DNA of 64,000 nt from Liquorilactobacillus sicerae. Its GTDB lineage: Bacteria > Bacillota > Bacilli > Lactobacillales > Lactobacillaceae. Of the stretch, positions 1 through 8,382 are shown in pieces; the first letter of the stretch is position 1; every line of letters begins with the position of its first letter. The stretch covers positions 26,319 through 90,318 of the forward strand of contig NZ_JAHAVQ010000010.1 of NCBI RefSeq assembly GCF_029916425.1. The letters are read 5' to 3'. Under the pieces are notes generated by a model, which worked only from the letters and a program-made list of their open reading frames with translations, did no database searches and was not told the DNA's origin. The position numbers and the translations under genes are program-made.

Positions 1-240
1 TTAAATCCAAATCCCTTTAATCGCTATAAACAAAGCGATTTTAAATTATTTGAATTTTCATAAATCTTGAATTGAATTTAATTTTTTTAAGTTAGAACAT
101 AGTTTTATTACTAAAATCCGCCCTTTTTCTTTAAAAAAATAAGTTATTTCCTCATAAAAGTCAGCTTTCTTAATTAGGCTGGCTTTAAAACCTCAATTTT
201 TAATAAAAGATGCTACAATTAAAATAATCAGGAGGAAATT
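1..240 (+). promoter_or_regulatory. hflX upstream region with promoter
   Basis: No gene is visible. A 7-bp hairpin (19-25 with 34-40) and a second, 8-9 bp hairpin (157-165 with 178-186) could end a transcript entering from the left. An extended -10 element, TGCTACAAT at 211-219, precedes hflX without a convincing -35 box. The ribosome binding site GGAGG at 231-235 sits five bases before the ATG. Confidence 0.5.
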
Positions 241-1491
241 ATGACAAAAATTATCATTACCGGTTTAAATTTAACAAACGAAAATTTTGAATACTCGATG
301 CAAGAATTCACCAATTTAGCGCAAGCTGCTGAAATGGATGTTTGCCAGCAATTGACCCAAGCAGCAGATCATCCTAATGCTGGAACTTATTTAGGTAGTG
401 GTAAAGTTGTTGAATTAGCAACTGCTATTCAAGCCAATCAAGCTGAGGCATTATTAGTCAATGCTCAGCTATCACCAACCCAGTTAAGAAACATTGAATC
501 CCTAGTCAAAGTCCCCGTTATTGATCGAACTGAATTGATTCTAGAAATTTTCTCTCGGCGAGCGCAAACCAAACGTGCTCAGTTGCAAGTCGAAATCGCT
601 CGCTTAAAATATCAATTGCCGCGCTTGCGGGTCTCCGGTTTTAATAAACTTGATCAACAAAGTAGCGGAGGTCAAGGAGCTAACCGTGGAGCCGGTGAAA
701 CACAGCATGAGTTGACCAAGCGGATTCTGCAAAAAAGGATCACGCAATTGACTCATCAATTACAGGAACTTGCCACTGAGCAAACTACTCAAAGTCGAGC
801 TCGCAAGCGATCTGGTTTGCCATTGGTTGCTTTGGTTGGTTACACTAATGCCGGTAAGTCGACTACCTTTAATGGCTTATTGAAACTTTTTGGTGAAAAA
901 ACTGCCCACCAAGTTTTGGTCAAAGATCAACTTTTTGCAACCTTAGACACCTCGATTAGAAGACTGACTTTCCCCGATCAAAAATCATTACTGCTCAGCG
1001 ATACCGTCGGCTTCATCAGCCAATTACCAGCTGATCTGCTGGAAGCTTTTAAAACTACATTGGAAACCGTCTTAGAAGCTGATCTCTTAGTCCAAGTTGT
1101 TGATTGCAGCCATCCAGAACATGAAAAAATGATTGCTGCTACGAATGAAACACTTCATGAAATTGGAGCCGATACGATTCCAATGATTTACGCTTATAAC
1201 CAAGCTGACAAATTAGAAATTGCTTATCCCGTCATTGAAGGGCAGCAAATTACTTACTCCGCAATTGATTCAAAATCTTTGAAGATGCTGGCTGATCTTT
1301 TAAAACAGCAATTGTTCAAGGGCTATCAAAAACTTGATTATTTGATACCTTACACTGCGGGAAGATATGTTGAAGAACTCAATCAGCAAGCTCATGTTTT
1401 AAATACCAGCTACACTGAAGAAGGAACTTTACTGCATGCTGAAGTCTCACCTGTTCAAGCTCAAAAATATGCTCGTTTCCAAAAACACTAA
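241..1491 (+). CDS. hflX: GTPase HflX
   Basis: This 416-residue protein is a ribosome-associated GTPase of the HflX family, which in other bacteria splits stalled or stressed ribosomes. An N-terminal HflX domain (about 1-190, with the Gly-rich SSGGQGANRGAGE stretch) precedes the G domain. G1 is GYTNAGKST at about 200-208, G3 is DTVGF, and G4 appears as NQAD. The length fits the family. The start is the ATG with GGAGG five bases upstream. The gene stands alone and ends in a strong bidirectional terminator, so it is probably monocistronic. Function in this organism is inferred from the family. Confidence 0.95.
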   Translation: MTKIIITGLNLTNENFEYSMQEFTNLAQAAEMDVCQQLTQAADHPNAGTYLGSGKVVELATAIQANQAEALLVNAQLSPTQLRNIESLVKVPVIDRTELILEIFSRRAQTKRAQLQVEIARLKYQLPRLRVSGFNKLDQQSSGGQGANRGAGETQHELTKRILQKRITQLTHQLQELATEQTTQSRARKRSGLPLVALVGYTNAGKSTTFNGLLKLFGEKTAHQVLVKDQLFATLDTSIRRLTFPDQKSLLLSDTVGFISQLPADLLEAFKTTLETVLEADLLVQVVDCSHPEHEKMIAATNETLHEIGADTIPMIYAYNQADKLEIAYPVIEGQQITYSAIDSKSLKMLADLLKQQLFKGYQKLDYLIPYTAGRYVEELNQQAHVLNTSYTEEGTLLHAEVSPVQAQKYARFQKH

Positions 1492-1496
1492 TCAAA

Positions 1497-1550
1497 AAGA
1501 CCTGATAATCAAAACAAGTTTGTTTTGATTATCAGGTCTTGGTTTTTATT
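1497..1550. terminator. Bidirectional terminator between hflX and 1546-2343
   Basis: A perfect 20-bp stem (1497-1516 with 1521-1540) with loop AGTT is followed by GGTTTTTATTT on the + strand and by an A/T-rich flank on the other. It can serve both converging genes. Confidence 0.9.
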
Positions 1551-2343
1551 TAGGCCGATACGCTAACTCAACCTTAAGTTTAAACATTTTTTCTTCTTTC
1601 ATAACACTTGAACGTCCAGTAAACTTGATTGGACCGCCATAAATAGCTGCTGCAGCAACAAACAATTGATATTTTTCAGCTGCTTGTTCAGCCGGCATCA
1701 AACCAACTGTTTTAATTTGACCAAGTTCTTTTTTTTCAATTTGATTGACACCACCAACTAAAAATAACTTTTTACCTCGCTGTTGCAGTTCAAAATACGG
1801 CAGTGCAATTGGTTCTGGTAAAATTGCAACTGTCTCGCCCGGCTTTTTAGCTCGTAAAATATCACTATCACTTAAACCGCCATAATCTAATTGTAAGTAA
1901 TTCTGCGCAGCTAACTGCTTAACAATTTGATTTAAGCTGTTCTTCTCCGCAACTGAGAACACTAATTCAGCTGGTAAGACCTGTTCATTAGTAAATAGGC
2001 CATTGGTTTGTACATAACCTGGCCGTAGACGACTAACCGTCTTAGGCTCTGATCGCGGCTGTAAATGTAATTTTGCTTCTATCCATGGGGTAAAGTCTAA
2101 ACGTGAATTTTTTTTGGTAAGGTAGTAAATAACATTCAGATATGCTAAATATGCCAACCCCAAGAAGGCCAGAATAAATAACAGCCCACGAAACCAAAAT
2201 CCATTGGCAAAGAAACGTGAGGCTACATATAGTAAATAAAAATCGCCAATTGATCCCAATGCCGTATAAACCTGATTTTTCAACCGGACATTCATATTGA
2301 TATAGCCGAGATAACTGCTGATCATCCCAATAAAACTAAACAC
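1546..2343 (-). CDS. Predicted membrane protein of unknown function (DUF6681-like)
   Basis: The function is unknown. The 265-residue product has two or three hydrophobic segments in the first 75 residues and then a soluble domain of about 190 residues, so it is probably anchored by its N-terminus. It resembles small lactobacillus proteins annotated DUF6681, from memory. The start is GTG with AGGAGGG about eight bases upstream. It begins 15 bases after the Ser-rich gene ends, so the two are probably co-transcribed. The C-terminal domain has no catalytic motif that I recognise. Confidence 0.7.
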   Translation of the reverse strand: MFSFIGMISSYLGYINMNVRLKNQVYTALGSIGDFYLLYVASRFFANGFWFRGLLFILAFLGLAYLAYLNVIYYLTKKNSRLDFTPWIEAKLHLQPRSEPKTVSRLRPGYVQTNGLFTNEQVLPAELVFSVAEKNSLNQIVKQLAAQNYLQLDYGGLSDSDILRAKKPGETVAILPEPIALPYFELQQRGKKLFLVGGVNQIEKKELGQIKTVGLMPAEQAAEKYQLFVAAAAIYGGPIKFTGRSSVMKEEKMFKLKVELAYRPK

Positions 2344-2358
2344 ACTGCTTCCCTCCTA

Positions 2359-2823
2359 TTACTGGTCTTGACTAGGTGTTTTAGCATTTGAAGAACTGGA
2401 AGTACTTGCCTGTTGCTGATCCGTCGGTTGACTGCTAGATGTTGACGAAGGCTGACTGCTGCTGGACTCTTCTTTTGGAGTTGAACTGCTTTGTTCATTT
2501 TGATTTTCGGTTTCATTTTGCTGACTTGACGATTCTTGAGCTGAGCTTTTAGCTGATGTTTGACTAGTCTCCTGACTTGATTGATCTCTAATAGAAGAAG
2601 TTTCTGATGTATCGCTTGAACTTGATTTGCTTCCGTCATCTTTGACTGAACTAGCTGAACTTGATGATTCAGGCGCACTACTGCTAGTAACTGAAGAAAC
2701 TCGAGCAGATCGTCCTTCAGAAGTATGAGTAGCCGTATTAACTACAACGTTTGTTGCACCTAAAGCCAAAACAATCGACATAATAGCAAAAGGCGTAATA
2801 AATGGTGGCGTTGAACTAGCCAT
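2359..2823 (-). CDS. Membrane-anchored Ser-rich low-complexity protein
   Basis: The 154-residue product has one hydrophobic segment (about residues 8-28) followed by roughly 120 residues that are mostly Ser, Gln, Thr, Glu and Asp. There is no folded domain, LPxTG sorting signal or lipobox. A single N-terminal anchor with a disordered tail is the likely shape; whether the tail is outside or inside cannot be settled. Start ATG with GGAG upstream (GGAGCGATTTAG). It lies directly before the DUF6681-like membrane gene, 15 bases away, and the pair probably forms one transcript. Function unknown. Confidence 0.75.
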   Translation of the reverse strand: MASSTPPFITPFAIMSIVLALGATNVVVNTATHTSEGRSARVSSVTSSSAPESSSSASSVKDDGSKSSSSDTSETSSIRDQSSQETSQTSAKSSAQESSSQQNETENQNEQSSSTPKEESSSSQPSSTSSSQPTDQQQASTSSSSNAKTPSQDQ

Positions 2824-2892
2824 CTAAATCGCTCCATTTCTAATAAATTCCATTACTGAATAAATTAAGACATTTCTTTTGAGAATGCAAGG

Positions 2893-3339
2893 TTATTTTT
2901 TTGAATTTTTTGCTAAGTTTACACATTTGGCACATAAACCGTACAATTCAAAATGGTGACCATCAATTTGACAGCCTGGCAACTGTTCCGCGAAAAAATC
3001 CATTGGACACATTTTGAGTTCTTGAACTTGACCACATCGACGACAAATAAAATGATGATGATGCTGATGAACAAAATCACATTGATATTTAACCATCGTG
3101 CTGCCGTTTTTAGTCCGTTGTTCCACGATTCCCATTTCATCAAATTCTTTAAGGTTACGATAAATTGTATTGTGACTCATTCCAGGATACAGTTGGTGTA
3201 AATATTCATCAACCGTTGTAATATCAACATATTGGTTGCGAAATCCGCTTAAATATTTTAATAAGCTTTGACGCTGTTTAGTAATTCGATAACCATTTTT
3301 TTGCAGAATTTTTATTGCTACATCGACCAATGCTTTCAT
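2893..3339 (-). CDS. Fur-family metalloregulator
   Basis: The 148-residue protein has a winged-helix DNA-binding half (about 1-85, with SHNTIYRNLKEF) and a metal-binding half. HQHHHHFICRRCGQ carries the His cluster and first CxxC, and LCAKC near the end is the second CxxC, which together bind structural zinc. This is the layout of Fur, Zur and PerR proteins; which metal or peroxide it senses cannot be read from the sequence. The annotated ATG has its GAGGAG only 1-3 bases away, so the TTG at codon 4 may be the true start. A Fur-box-like repeat overlaps its own promoter. Confidence 0.9.
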   Translation of the reverse strand: MKALVDVAIKILQKNGYRITKQRQSLLKYLSGFRNQYVDITTVDEYLHQLYPGMSHNTIYRNLKEFDEMGIVEQRTKNGSTMVKYQCDFVHQHHHHFICRRCGQVQELKMCPMDFFAEQLPGCQIDGHHFELYGLCAKCVNLAKNSKK

Positions 3340-3355
3340 GCTCCTCTTTAAAAGA

Positions 3356-3381
3356 TAACAATTACTATTAGCTTAAGTATA
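3356..3381 (-). promoter_or_regulatory. Promoter and Fur-box-like operator of the Fur-family gene
   Basis: On the minus strand a -10 box TATACT (3376-3381) is followed at once by an imperfect 7-1-7 inverted repeat, TAATAGT-A-ATTGTTA (3356-3370), five of seven positions matched. This is the arrangement expected of a Fur/PerR/Zur autoregulatory operator. The assignment is inferred from pattern and position. Confidence 0.45.
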
Positions 3382-3393
3382 CCACAGGCCAAT

Positions 3394-3948
3394 TTAGTTG
3401 TCTGAATGCACGTTTGCTTGGGCTAACAGCTGTGTAATCAATTTGAGCGTTTTTTCCCACTTGTTATTTTCTAATAGCCAGCATTTACCTTGCAATCCCG
3501 CTGGCAATTTTGAGTCACGTTGCCCCTCGCGACTTAGCAAATGTGAACGGCCATCAACTCCACGTTGCAGCAATCGCTGATTTAACTGCCATGATGAACT
3601 AATTATATACCAGCAGATTGCTTGACGACCGAGCTTCTGTAAATAAGTTTCCGCTCCCTTGGTATCAAGGATGATCACTGCCTGATCAGCAGTCGCCCAA
3701 ACAGCATTCAAGGCTTCCAGCGAGGAACCATACCAATGATGATCGTACTTAACGTATTCCAAGAGCTGATGAGTGAAAAATGATTTCTCGGTTTCAAAAT
3801 AATAATCCCGCCCAGTCTGTTCGTTAGGACGAGGAACTCTAGTCGTGTGGGTAATGACCCGTTTAAAACCATAGGCTTGCACTAAATAGTTAGCAATTGT
3901 TGTTTTCCCGACTCCTGGTGGTCCACAAAGAATCAATATTTTTTTCAT
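3394..3948 (-). CDS. Guanylate-kinase-like P-loop protein
   Basis: The 184-residue protein starts with a Walker A motif (GPPGVGKTT) and contains HTTRVPRPNEQTGRDYYF, which matches the guanylate kinase signature for GMP binding. The middle also follows the kinase fold (YGSSLEAL; IILDTKGAETYLQKLG). It is shorter than the usual housekeeping Gmk (about 205 residues) and diverges towards the C-terminus, so it may be a paralogue with another substrate instead of the essential enzyme. Start ATG with GGAG eight bases upstream. It stands 54 bases downstream of the Fur gene start and is transcribed in the same direction. Confidence 0.8.
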   Translation of the reverse strand: MKKILILCGPPGVGKTTIANYLVQAYGFKRVITHTTRVPRPNEQTGRDYYFETEKSFFTHQLLEYVKYDHHWYGSSLEALNAVWATADQAVIILDTKGAETYLQKLGRQAICWYIISSSWQLNQRLLQRGVDGRSHLLSREGQRDSKLPAGLQGKCWLLENNKWEKTLKLITQLLAQANVHSDN

Positions 3949-4008
3949 TAACCTGACTCCTATGCAAAAAATTTGAAAAAATCTCCACTCCGTCCTAAGT
4001 TGAAGTTG

Positions 4009-4041
4009 TGGTAGTCGATCCTTAAATAGATTGTACTACCA
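4009..4041 (+). other. Hairpin before the 55-residue gene
   Basis: TGGTAGT (4009-4015) pairs with ACTACCA (4035-4041), and CGATC pairs with GATTG inside it across one bulged base, leaving an 8-base loop. It is followed by an A/T-rich stretch and then the AGGAGGG of the next gene. It could be a weak terminator or a 5' leader hairpin. Confidence 0.4.
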
Positions 4042-4068
4042 TTATTAATATTTTTAGGAGGGAGTCCG

Positions 4069-4236
4069 ATGAATTTTTGGAAAAAGAATCACAGATGGTA
4101 TTCTTTAGCCTTAGATACCAAAAAACAAGTTTTTATTGCTCAAGCAAATGCTGACCCGCAGTTAAAAGTTGAAGCTTCAACAATTGAGAGCGCCTTAGAT
4201 CAATTAAAGCAATTAACAAAAGATACTCATGAATAA
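4069..4236 (+). CDS. Small protein of unknown function, 55 residues
   Basis: The frame encodes 55 residues beginning MNFWKKNHRWYS and has a near-ideal ribosome binding site, AGGAGGG at 4057-4063. It is soluble and mixed-charge, with a basic N-terminus and an acidic/Gln-rich helix at the end. I do not recognise a family. The good start signal, a terminator after it and the sensible composition argue that it is a real gene. It stands alone between a divergent kinase-like gene and an amino acid permease. Confidence 0.65.
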   Translation: MNFWKKNHRWYSLALDTKKQVFIAQANADPQLKVEASTIESALDQLKQLTKDTHE

Positions 4237-4270
4237 ATTCAAAGTTGCTTTGATCAGCGGTTTTTTGTTC

Positions 4271-4312
4271 AAGCCATCACCTTGATTTTACAATTAGGGG
4301 GTGGCTTTTTAA
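4271..4312 (+). terminator. Terminator after the 55-residue gene
   Basis: AAGCCATCACC (4271-4281) pairs imperfectly with GGGGGTGGCTT and is followed by a T-run. Confidence 0.65.
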
Positions 4313-4348
4313 TTGTTTTCTTAGCTAAACTTAACTTTAAAAATACAT

Positions 4349-4378
4349 TTGACATTTTACTTTAATTATGGGTAATAT
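4349..4378 (+). promoter_or_regulatory. Promoter of the APC permease
   Basis: TTGACA at 4349-4354 and TAATAT at 4373-4378 are separated by 18 bases, giving a sigma-A type promoter about 40 bases before the start codon. Confidence 0.65.
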
Positions 4379-4422
4379 CATTGAGTATAACATTTTATTC
4401 TTAATTAAAGAGGGGATTCTAG

Positions 4423-5820
4423 TTGAGTCTTAAGGAGCGGATTTTCAGAAAAGAAAGTTTGACTCGCTATCTGGATAAAGATGGGCGTTTAGCAAAATCA
4501 ATGGGTGCTGGTGATTTAATCGCACTAGGGATCGGTGCAGTAATTGGTACCGGGATCTTCATTCTTCCGGGAACAGTAGCAGCTTTACATAGTGGCCCAG
4601 GAATTATTCTTTCCTTTGTAATTGCGGCGATTGTTTGTTCAACGGCTGCTATGTGCTATGCAGAATTTTCTTCGGCTTTGCCAATTGCGGGAAGTGCTTA
4701 CTCATTTGGCAATGTAGTTTTTGGAGAAATTATCGGCTGGTTTTTAGGTTGGGCTTTGATTCTTGAATACATGCTGGCGGTCGCAGCTGTTTCTACTGGC
4801 TGGGCAGCTTATTTTAACTCATTTCTCGCTGGTTTTGGGATCAAGCTTCCCCAAGCTATCAGTGGTTATTTTGATCCGGCTCATGGGTCATATGTTAATT
4901 TAGTTGCCATTTTAATTGTCTTATTGATTTCATTTATTTTATCCCAAGGAGTCAAGACTTCAGTTCATATCAATAATTTAATTGTTTTGATCAAAATCGC
5001 AATTATTATCATTTTCTTGCTGGTTGGAATGTTTTATATTAAACCAGCTAACTGGCATCCTTTCTTGCCATTTGGAATCAACGGTGTCTTCACTGGTGCC
5101 AGCCTGGTTTTCTTTGCTTATTTAGGTTTTGATGCCGTTTCAGCCTCTGCTGCTGAAGTTAAAAATCCTAAGAGGAATATGCCAATTGGAATCTTGGGAA
5201 CTTTGGTCATTTGTACAATTCTTTACATTTTGGTTTCGATCGTCTTAACTGGGATGGTCTCTTACAAGAAATTAAATGTTGCTAACCCCGTTTCTTTTGC
5301 TTTGCAATACGTCAATCAAAATTGGGCCGCTGGAATTATTTCCTTGGGTGCTTTAGCCGGAATGTTTACCATGATGGTCACCATGATTTTCAGCAGTTCT
5401 CGGTTGATTTATTCCATTGGTCGTGATGGCTTATTGCCAAAATTTCTTGGTGAAGTCAGCCCTAAACACCATATCCCTAGCAATGCGATGTTGATCGTTA
5501 CGATTGTGATTAGCTTGATGGGCGGCTTTGTTTCTTTGGACCAACTAACTAATTTGGTTAATATTGGAACTTTAATTGCCTTCACTTTTGTTTCAATCGG
5601 CATCATTCCACTACGTAAACGTCAGGATATTCCTAACGAAGATGGTTTCAAAGTCCCACTTTATCCGATCTTACCAATTATTTCCGCTTTGTTATGTATC
5701 TTAATGATGACTAAATTATCAATTGAAACTTGGGTCGCTTCGATCATCTGGTTTATTATTGGCATGATTATTTACTTTAGCTATGGTATTCGCCACAGTC
5801 AATTAGCCAAAAAAGATTAA
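4423..5820 (+). CDS. APC-superfamily amino acid permease
   Basis: The 465-residue protein is a secondary amino acid transporter of the APC superfamily with about 12 membrane segments. The first helix carries the substrate-backbone motif GIGAVIGTGIFI (about residues 36-47), and PIAGSAYSFGNVVFGE follows, which is typical of the cationic amino acid transporter (CAT/YfnA) branch. Substrate is unknown. The start is TTG with an AGAGGGG ribosome binding site about eight bases upstream. It has its own promoter and terminator and so is probably transcribed alone. Confidence 0.9.
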   Translation: MSLKERIFRKESLTRYLDKDGRLAKSMGAGDLIALGIGAVIGTGIFILPGTVAALHSGPGIILSFVIAAIVCSTAAMCYAEFSSALPIAGSAYSFGNVVFGEIIGWFLGWALILEYMLAVAAVSTGWAAYFNSFLAGFGIKLPQAISGYFDPAHGSYVNLVAILIVLLISFILSQGVKTSVHINNLIVLIKIAIIIIFLLVGMFYIKPANWHPFLPFGINGVFTGASLVFFAYLGFDAVSASAAEVKNPKRNMPIGILGTLVICTILYILVSIVLTGMVSYKKLNVANPVSFALQYVNQNWAAGIISLGALAGMFTMMVTMIFSSSRLIYSIGRDGLLPKFLGEVSPKHHIPSNAMLIVTIVISLMGGFVSLDQLTNLVNIGTLIAFTFVSIGIIPLRKRQDIPNEDGFKVPLYPILPIISALLCILMMTKLSIETWVASIIWFIIGMIIYFSYGIRHSQLAKKD

Positions 5821-5833
5821 TGCCAAATATTAG

Positions 5834-5870
5834 CTGTCGCTTAGTTTAAAACTAGGTGACAGTTTTTTTG
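5834..5870 (+). terminator. Terminator after the APC permease
   Basis: CTGTCGCTTAG pairs with CTAGGTGACAG (two wobbles) and is followed by seven T residues. An extended -10 TGCTATAAT for pepX follows directly at 5869-5877. Confidence 0.8.
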
Positions 5871-5910
5871 CTATAATGATGCTAATAAATGGATTCCTTG
5901 GAGGCTTATT

Positions 5911-8316
5911 ATGTACAATAATCAATTTGCTCGTTTAAAATTATCATTACTCGCTAAAATTGCTGAGCTGAAAAAAATTAACTTTTTAGATGATCAGCTG
6001 CTGACCTTGCATGATCCCACTGAACTTTGGCAACAATTCATTGGCAAAGCTTTCCCACAAGCAAAATCTTTAGCAGCTAAGCAAGCCAAGCTCGCCTCTT
6101 TAGCTGCTACTGCGGATGAGAACTTATTGACTTATTTAAAAAAAGGTCAACGCGTCACTGCCACTAGTTTTTATAATGTTGCTTTACAGTTGCTTGGGTT
6201 TTTGCCAGTAACCGATTTTGAACTTGATCAGCCGTTAAAAATGATGCGTCAAACCAATCTGCCCTATAGCGAAACGCTAAAAACGGTCCAAGATGTAATT
6301 GCTGCTTGGTATGATCTATTGACTACTTCAACTAAACTAGGCCAAACTTGGTTAGACAAACTAGCTGGCAGTGGTTATTTTGCTAAGTGGCAAAATGTCA
6401 CCCAACCGCTTTTCTTCAACGGCAAAGCGCAGCCAATTTTTGCAACTTCAAAATTGCTTTACGAAACGGTGTATGTCGAAACTGATTTAGATACTGATGA
6501 AGATGGTCAGGCTGATTTAGTCAAAGTTGATCTGATCCGGCCCAGCGAAACGCAAACTGGTTTGCAGGTACCAGTCCTCTTCACAGCCAGTCCATACAAT
6601 CAAGGGACCAATGATGAAGCTGCTGATAAATTGATGCATAAAATGAACGTTCCGCTGACCCATAAAAAGCCTGGCAGTGAAGACTTAACACCTCCAAAGT
6701 TCCCAGCAGCCGCTCCCACAAAGCGAACCGTCAGTGAGGTAACGCCAACTGCGCAAGAAACCTTTAGTGATGAGTTTGGCTACAGCTTAAATGACTATTT
6801 TTTAGCTCGTGGTTTTGCCGTTGTTTATTCGGCTGGCATCGGAACTAAAGATTCTGACGGTTTGCGAACTTGCGGTACAGCCGCTGAAACGCAAGCGGCC
6901 AAAGCCGTCGTCGAATGGCTGCATGGCGATCGTGTTGCTTTTGTCAGTCGCTCTTCTCAGCAAGCAATCAAAGCCTGGTGGTCAAATGGTCAAGTTGCGA
7001 TGACCGGGAAATCATATTTGGGGACTTTGGCTACTGCAGTCGCTACGACCGGGGTTAAAGGATTGAAAACGGTAATTGCTGAAGCCGCTATTTCCAGCTG
7101 GTATGATTATTACCGTGATGGCGGCTTGGTTGTCGCTCCTGGTGGGTTTCCTGGTGAAGATGCTGATGTTTTAGCTTTAGAATGTCAAAGTCGCCAACAA
7201 GTTTATGGTGATTTTTTGCGTGTTAAACAAACAGCTGCCCAAAAGCTGAGTGCCATCTCCACTGGTCAAGATCGCTCTAGTGGCAATTACAACGCATTTT
7301 GGGATCAGCGCAATTACTTGAAGGACTTTTCAAAAATCAAAGCCGATGTCGTGTTAGTTCATGGTTTAAATGATTGGAATGTCAAGTTGCGTAATGCCTA
7401 TCAAGCTTGGGAAGAACTGCAGAAATTACCGATCAGTCAAAAATTAATTTTGCATCAAGGCAAACATATCTATATCAATCATTTGCGGTCACTGGATTTT
7501 ACCGATTTGATGAATCTTTGGCTGTCATACGAATTATATGGGGTCGCTAATCAGGCACCACAGATTATCCCCCAAGTTTTGGTTCAGGATAACACGCAAG
7601 TCGAAAAATGGCAAGCTTATGCGAACTGGTCCGCAGCTAAAACCACTAAGCTCTATTTGCAGCCAGCCCAATTAACTACTGACCGGGCTGCTCAACAAGT
7701 CGTCAGCTTCAAGGATCAATTACCAGCTGAAAAGTTTGCTTTTTATCAACAGCAGTCAACTGTCTGGAAACACGATCTGCTTGAACCTAAGTCAGCTTCG
7801 CCGTTGCAGAATCATAAGTTGATCTTTACCAGTCAGCCGTTACCGCAAGATGTTTTATTACGCGGGGTACCACACGTCAAACTGAAAGTCGCGGTCAATA
7901 GTGATCACGGCTTACTAAGCTTGATGCTGGTCGATTATGGTCAAGCTAAGCGACTCCGCTCAGAGACCAGTGTTCTGTCAATGGATCGATTACAACTGGG
8001 ATACCATTGGCAAACCGCCAGCCCAGTTGATTTTCGGTTAGAAAAAAATCCCAGCCCTTGGAAAATGCTCACCAAGGGTCATCTAAATTTACAAAATCGC
8101 CAGCATCCTTGGCAAGTTGATGAATTAAAAGCCAATACTTTCTACTCACTTCAAGTCGATCTGCAACCAATGTTTTATCATTTGCCAGCTGGACGCCAAT
8201 TAGGTTTGATTGTTTATGCGACCGACTTTGGCATGACAGTTTGCGGTAATCAAGAGCTGACATATTCATTACAACTGGCAGATTGTCAATTAGAACTGCC
8301 GGTAAGTAAACTTTGA
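5911..8316 (+). CDS. pepX: Xaa-Pro dipeptidyl-peptidase PepX
   Basis: This 801-residue cytoplasmic S15 serine peptidase removes X-Pro dipeptides from peptide N-termini, a key step in using proline-rich casein or plant peptides. An N-terminal helical PepX domain (about 1-150) precedes the alpha/beta-hydrolase domain with catalytic Ser in GKSYLG (about residue 368), an Asp in GLNDWNVK and a His in GKHIYINH. A beta-rich C-terminal domain completes the protein. Full length for the family. TTGGAGG precedes the ATG. The next gene is a proline-iminopeptidase-like hydrolase, so proline-specific peptide breakdown is grouped here. Confidence 0.95.
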   Translation: MYNNQFARLKLSLLAKIAELKKINFLDDQLLTLHDPTELWQQFIGKAFPQAKSLAAKQAKLASLAATADENLLTYLKKGQRVTATSFYNVALQLLGFLPVTDFELDQPLKMMRQTNLPYSETLKTVQDVIAAWYDLLTTSTKLGQTWLDKLAGSGYFAKWQNVTQPLFFNGKAQPIFATSKLLYETVYVETDLDTDEDGQADLVKVDLIRPSETQTGLQVPVLFTASPYNQGTNDEAADKLMHKMNVPLTHKKPGSEDLTPPKFPAAAPTKRTVSEVTPTAQETFSDEFGYSLNDYFLARGFAVVYSAGIGTKDSDGLRTCGTAAETQAAKAVVEWLHGDRVAFVSRSSQQAIKAWWSNGQVAMTGKSYLGTLATAVATTGVKGLKTVIAEAAISSWYDYYRDGGLVVAPGGFPGEDADVLALECQSRQQVYGDFLRVKQTAAQKLSAISTGQDRSSGNYNAFWDQRNYLKDFSKIKADVVLVHGLNDWNVKLRNAYQAWEELQKLPISQKLILHQGKHIYINHLRSLDFTDLMNLWLSYELYGVANQAPQIIPQVLVQDNTQVEKWQAYANWSAAKTTKLYLQPAQLTTDRAAQQVVSFKDQLPAEKFAFYQQQSTVWKHDLLEPKSASPLQNHKLIFTSQPLPQDVLLRGVPHVKLKVAVNSDHGLLSLMLVDYGQAKRLRSETSVLSMDRLQLGYHWQTASPVDFRLEKNPSPWKMLTKGHLNLQNRQHPWQVDELKANTFYSLQVDLQPMFYHLPAGRQLGLIVYATDFGMTVCGNQELTYSLQLADCQLELPVSKL

Positions 8317-8382
8317 TCTTTGTTTGCAAATTAAAATCTATGCTATGATTGATTTAAACTTACTAGGAATCAGGTGGAAAAA

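Noticed and set aside
2322..2678. 118-codon frame on the minus strand inside the Ser-rich gene
   Set aside because: It is another frame of the low-complexity Ser/Gln repeat region; the 154-residue frame has the better start and a membrane anchor.
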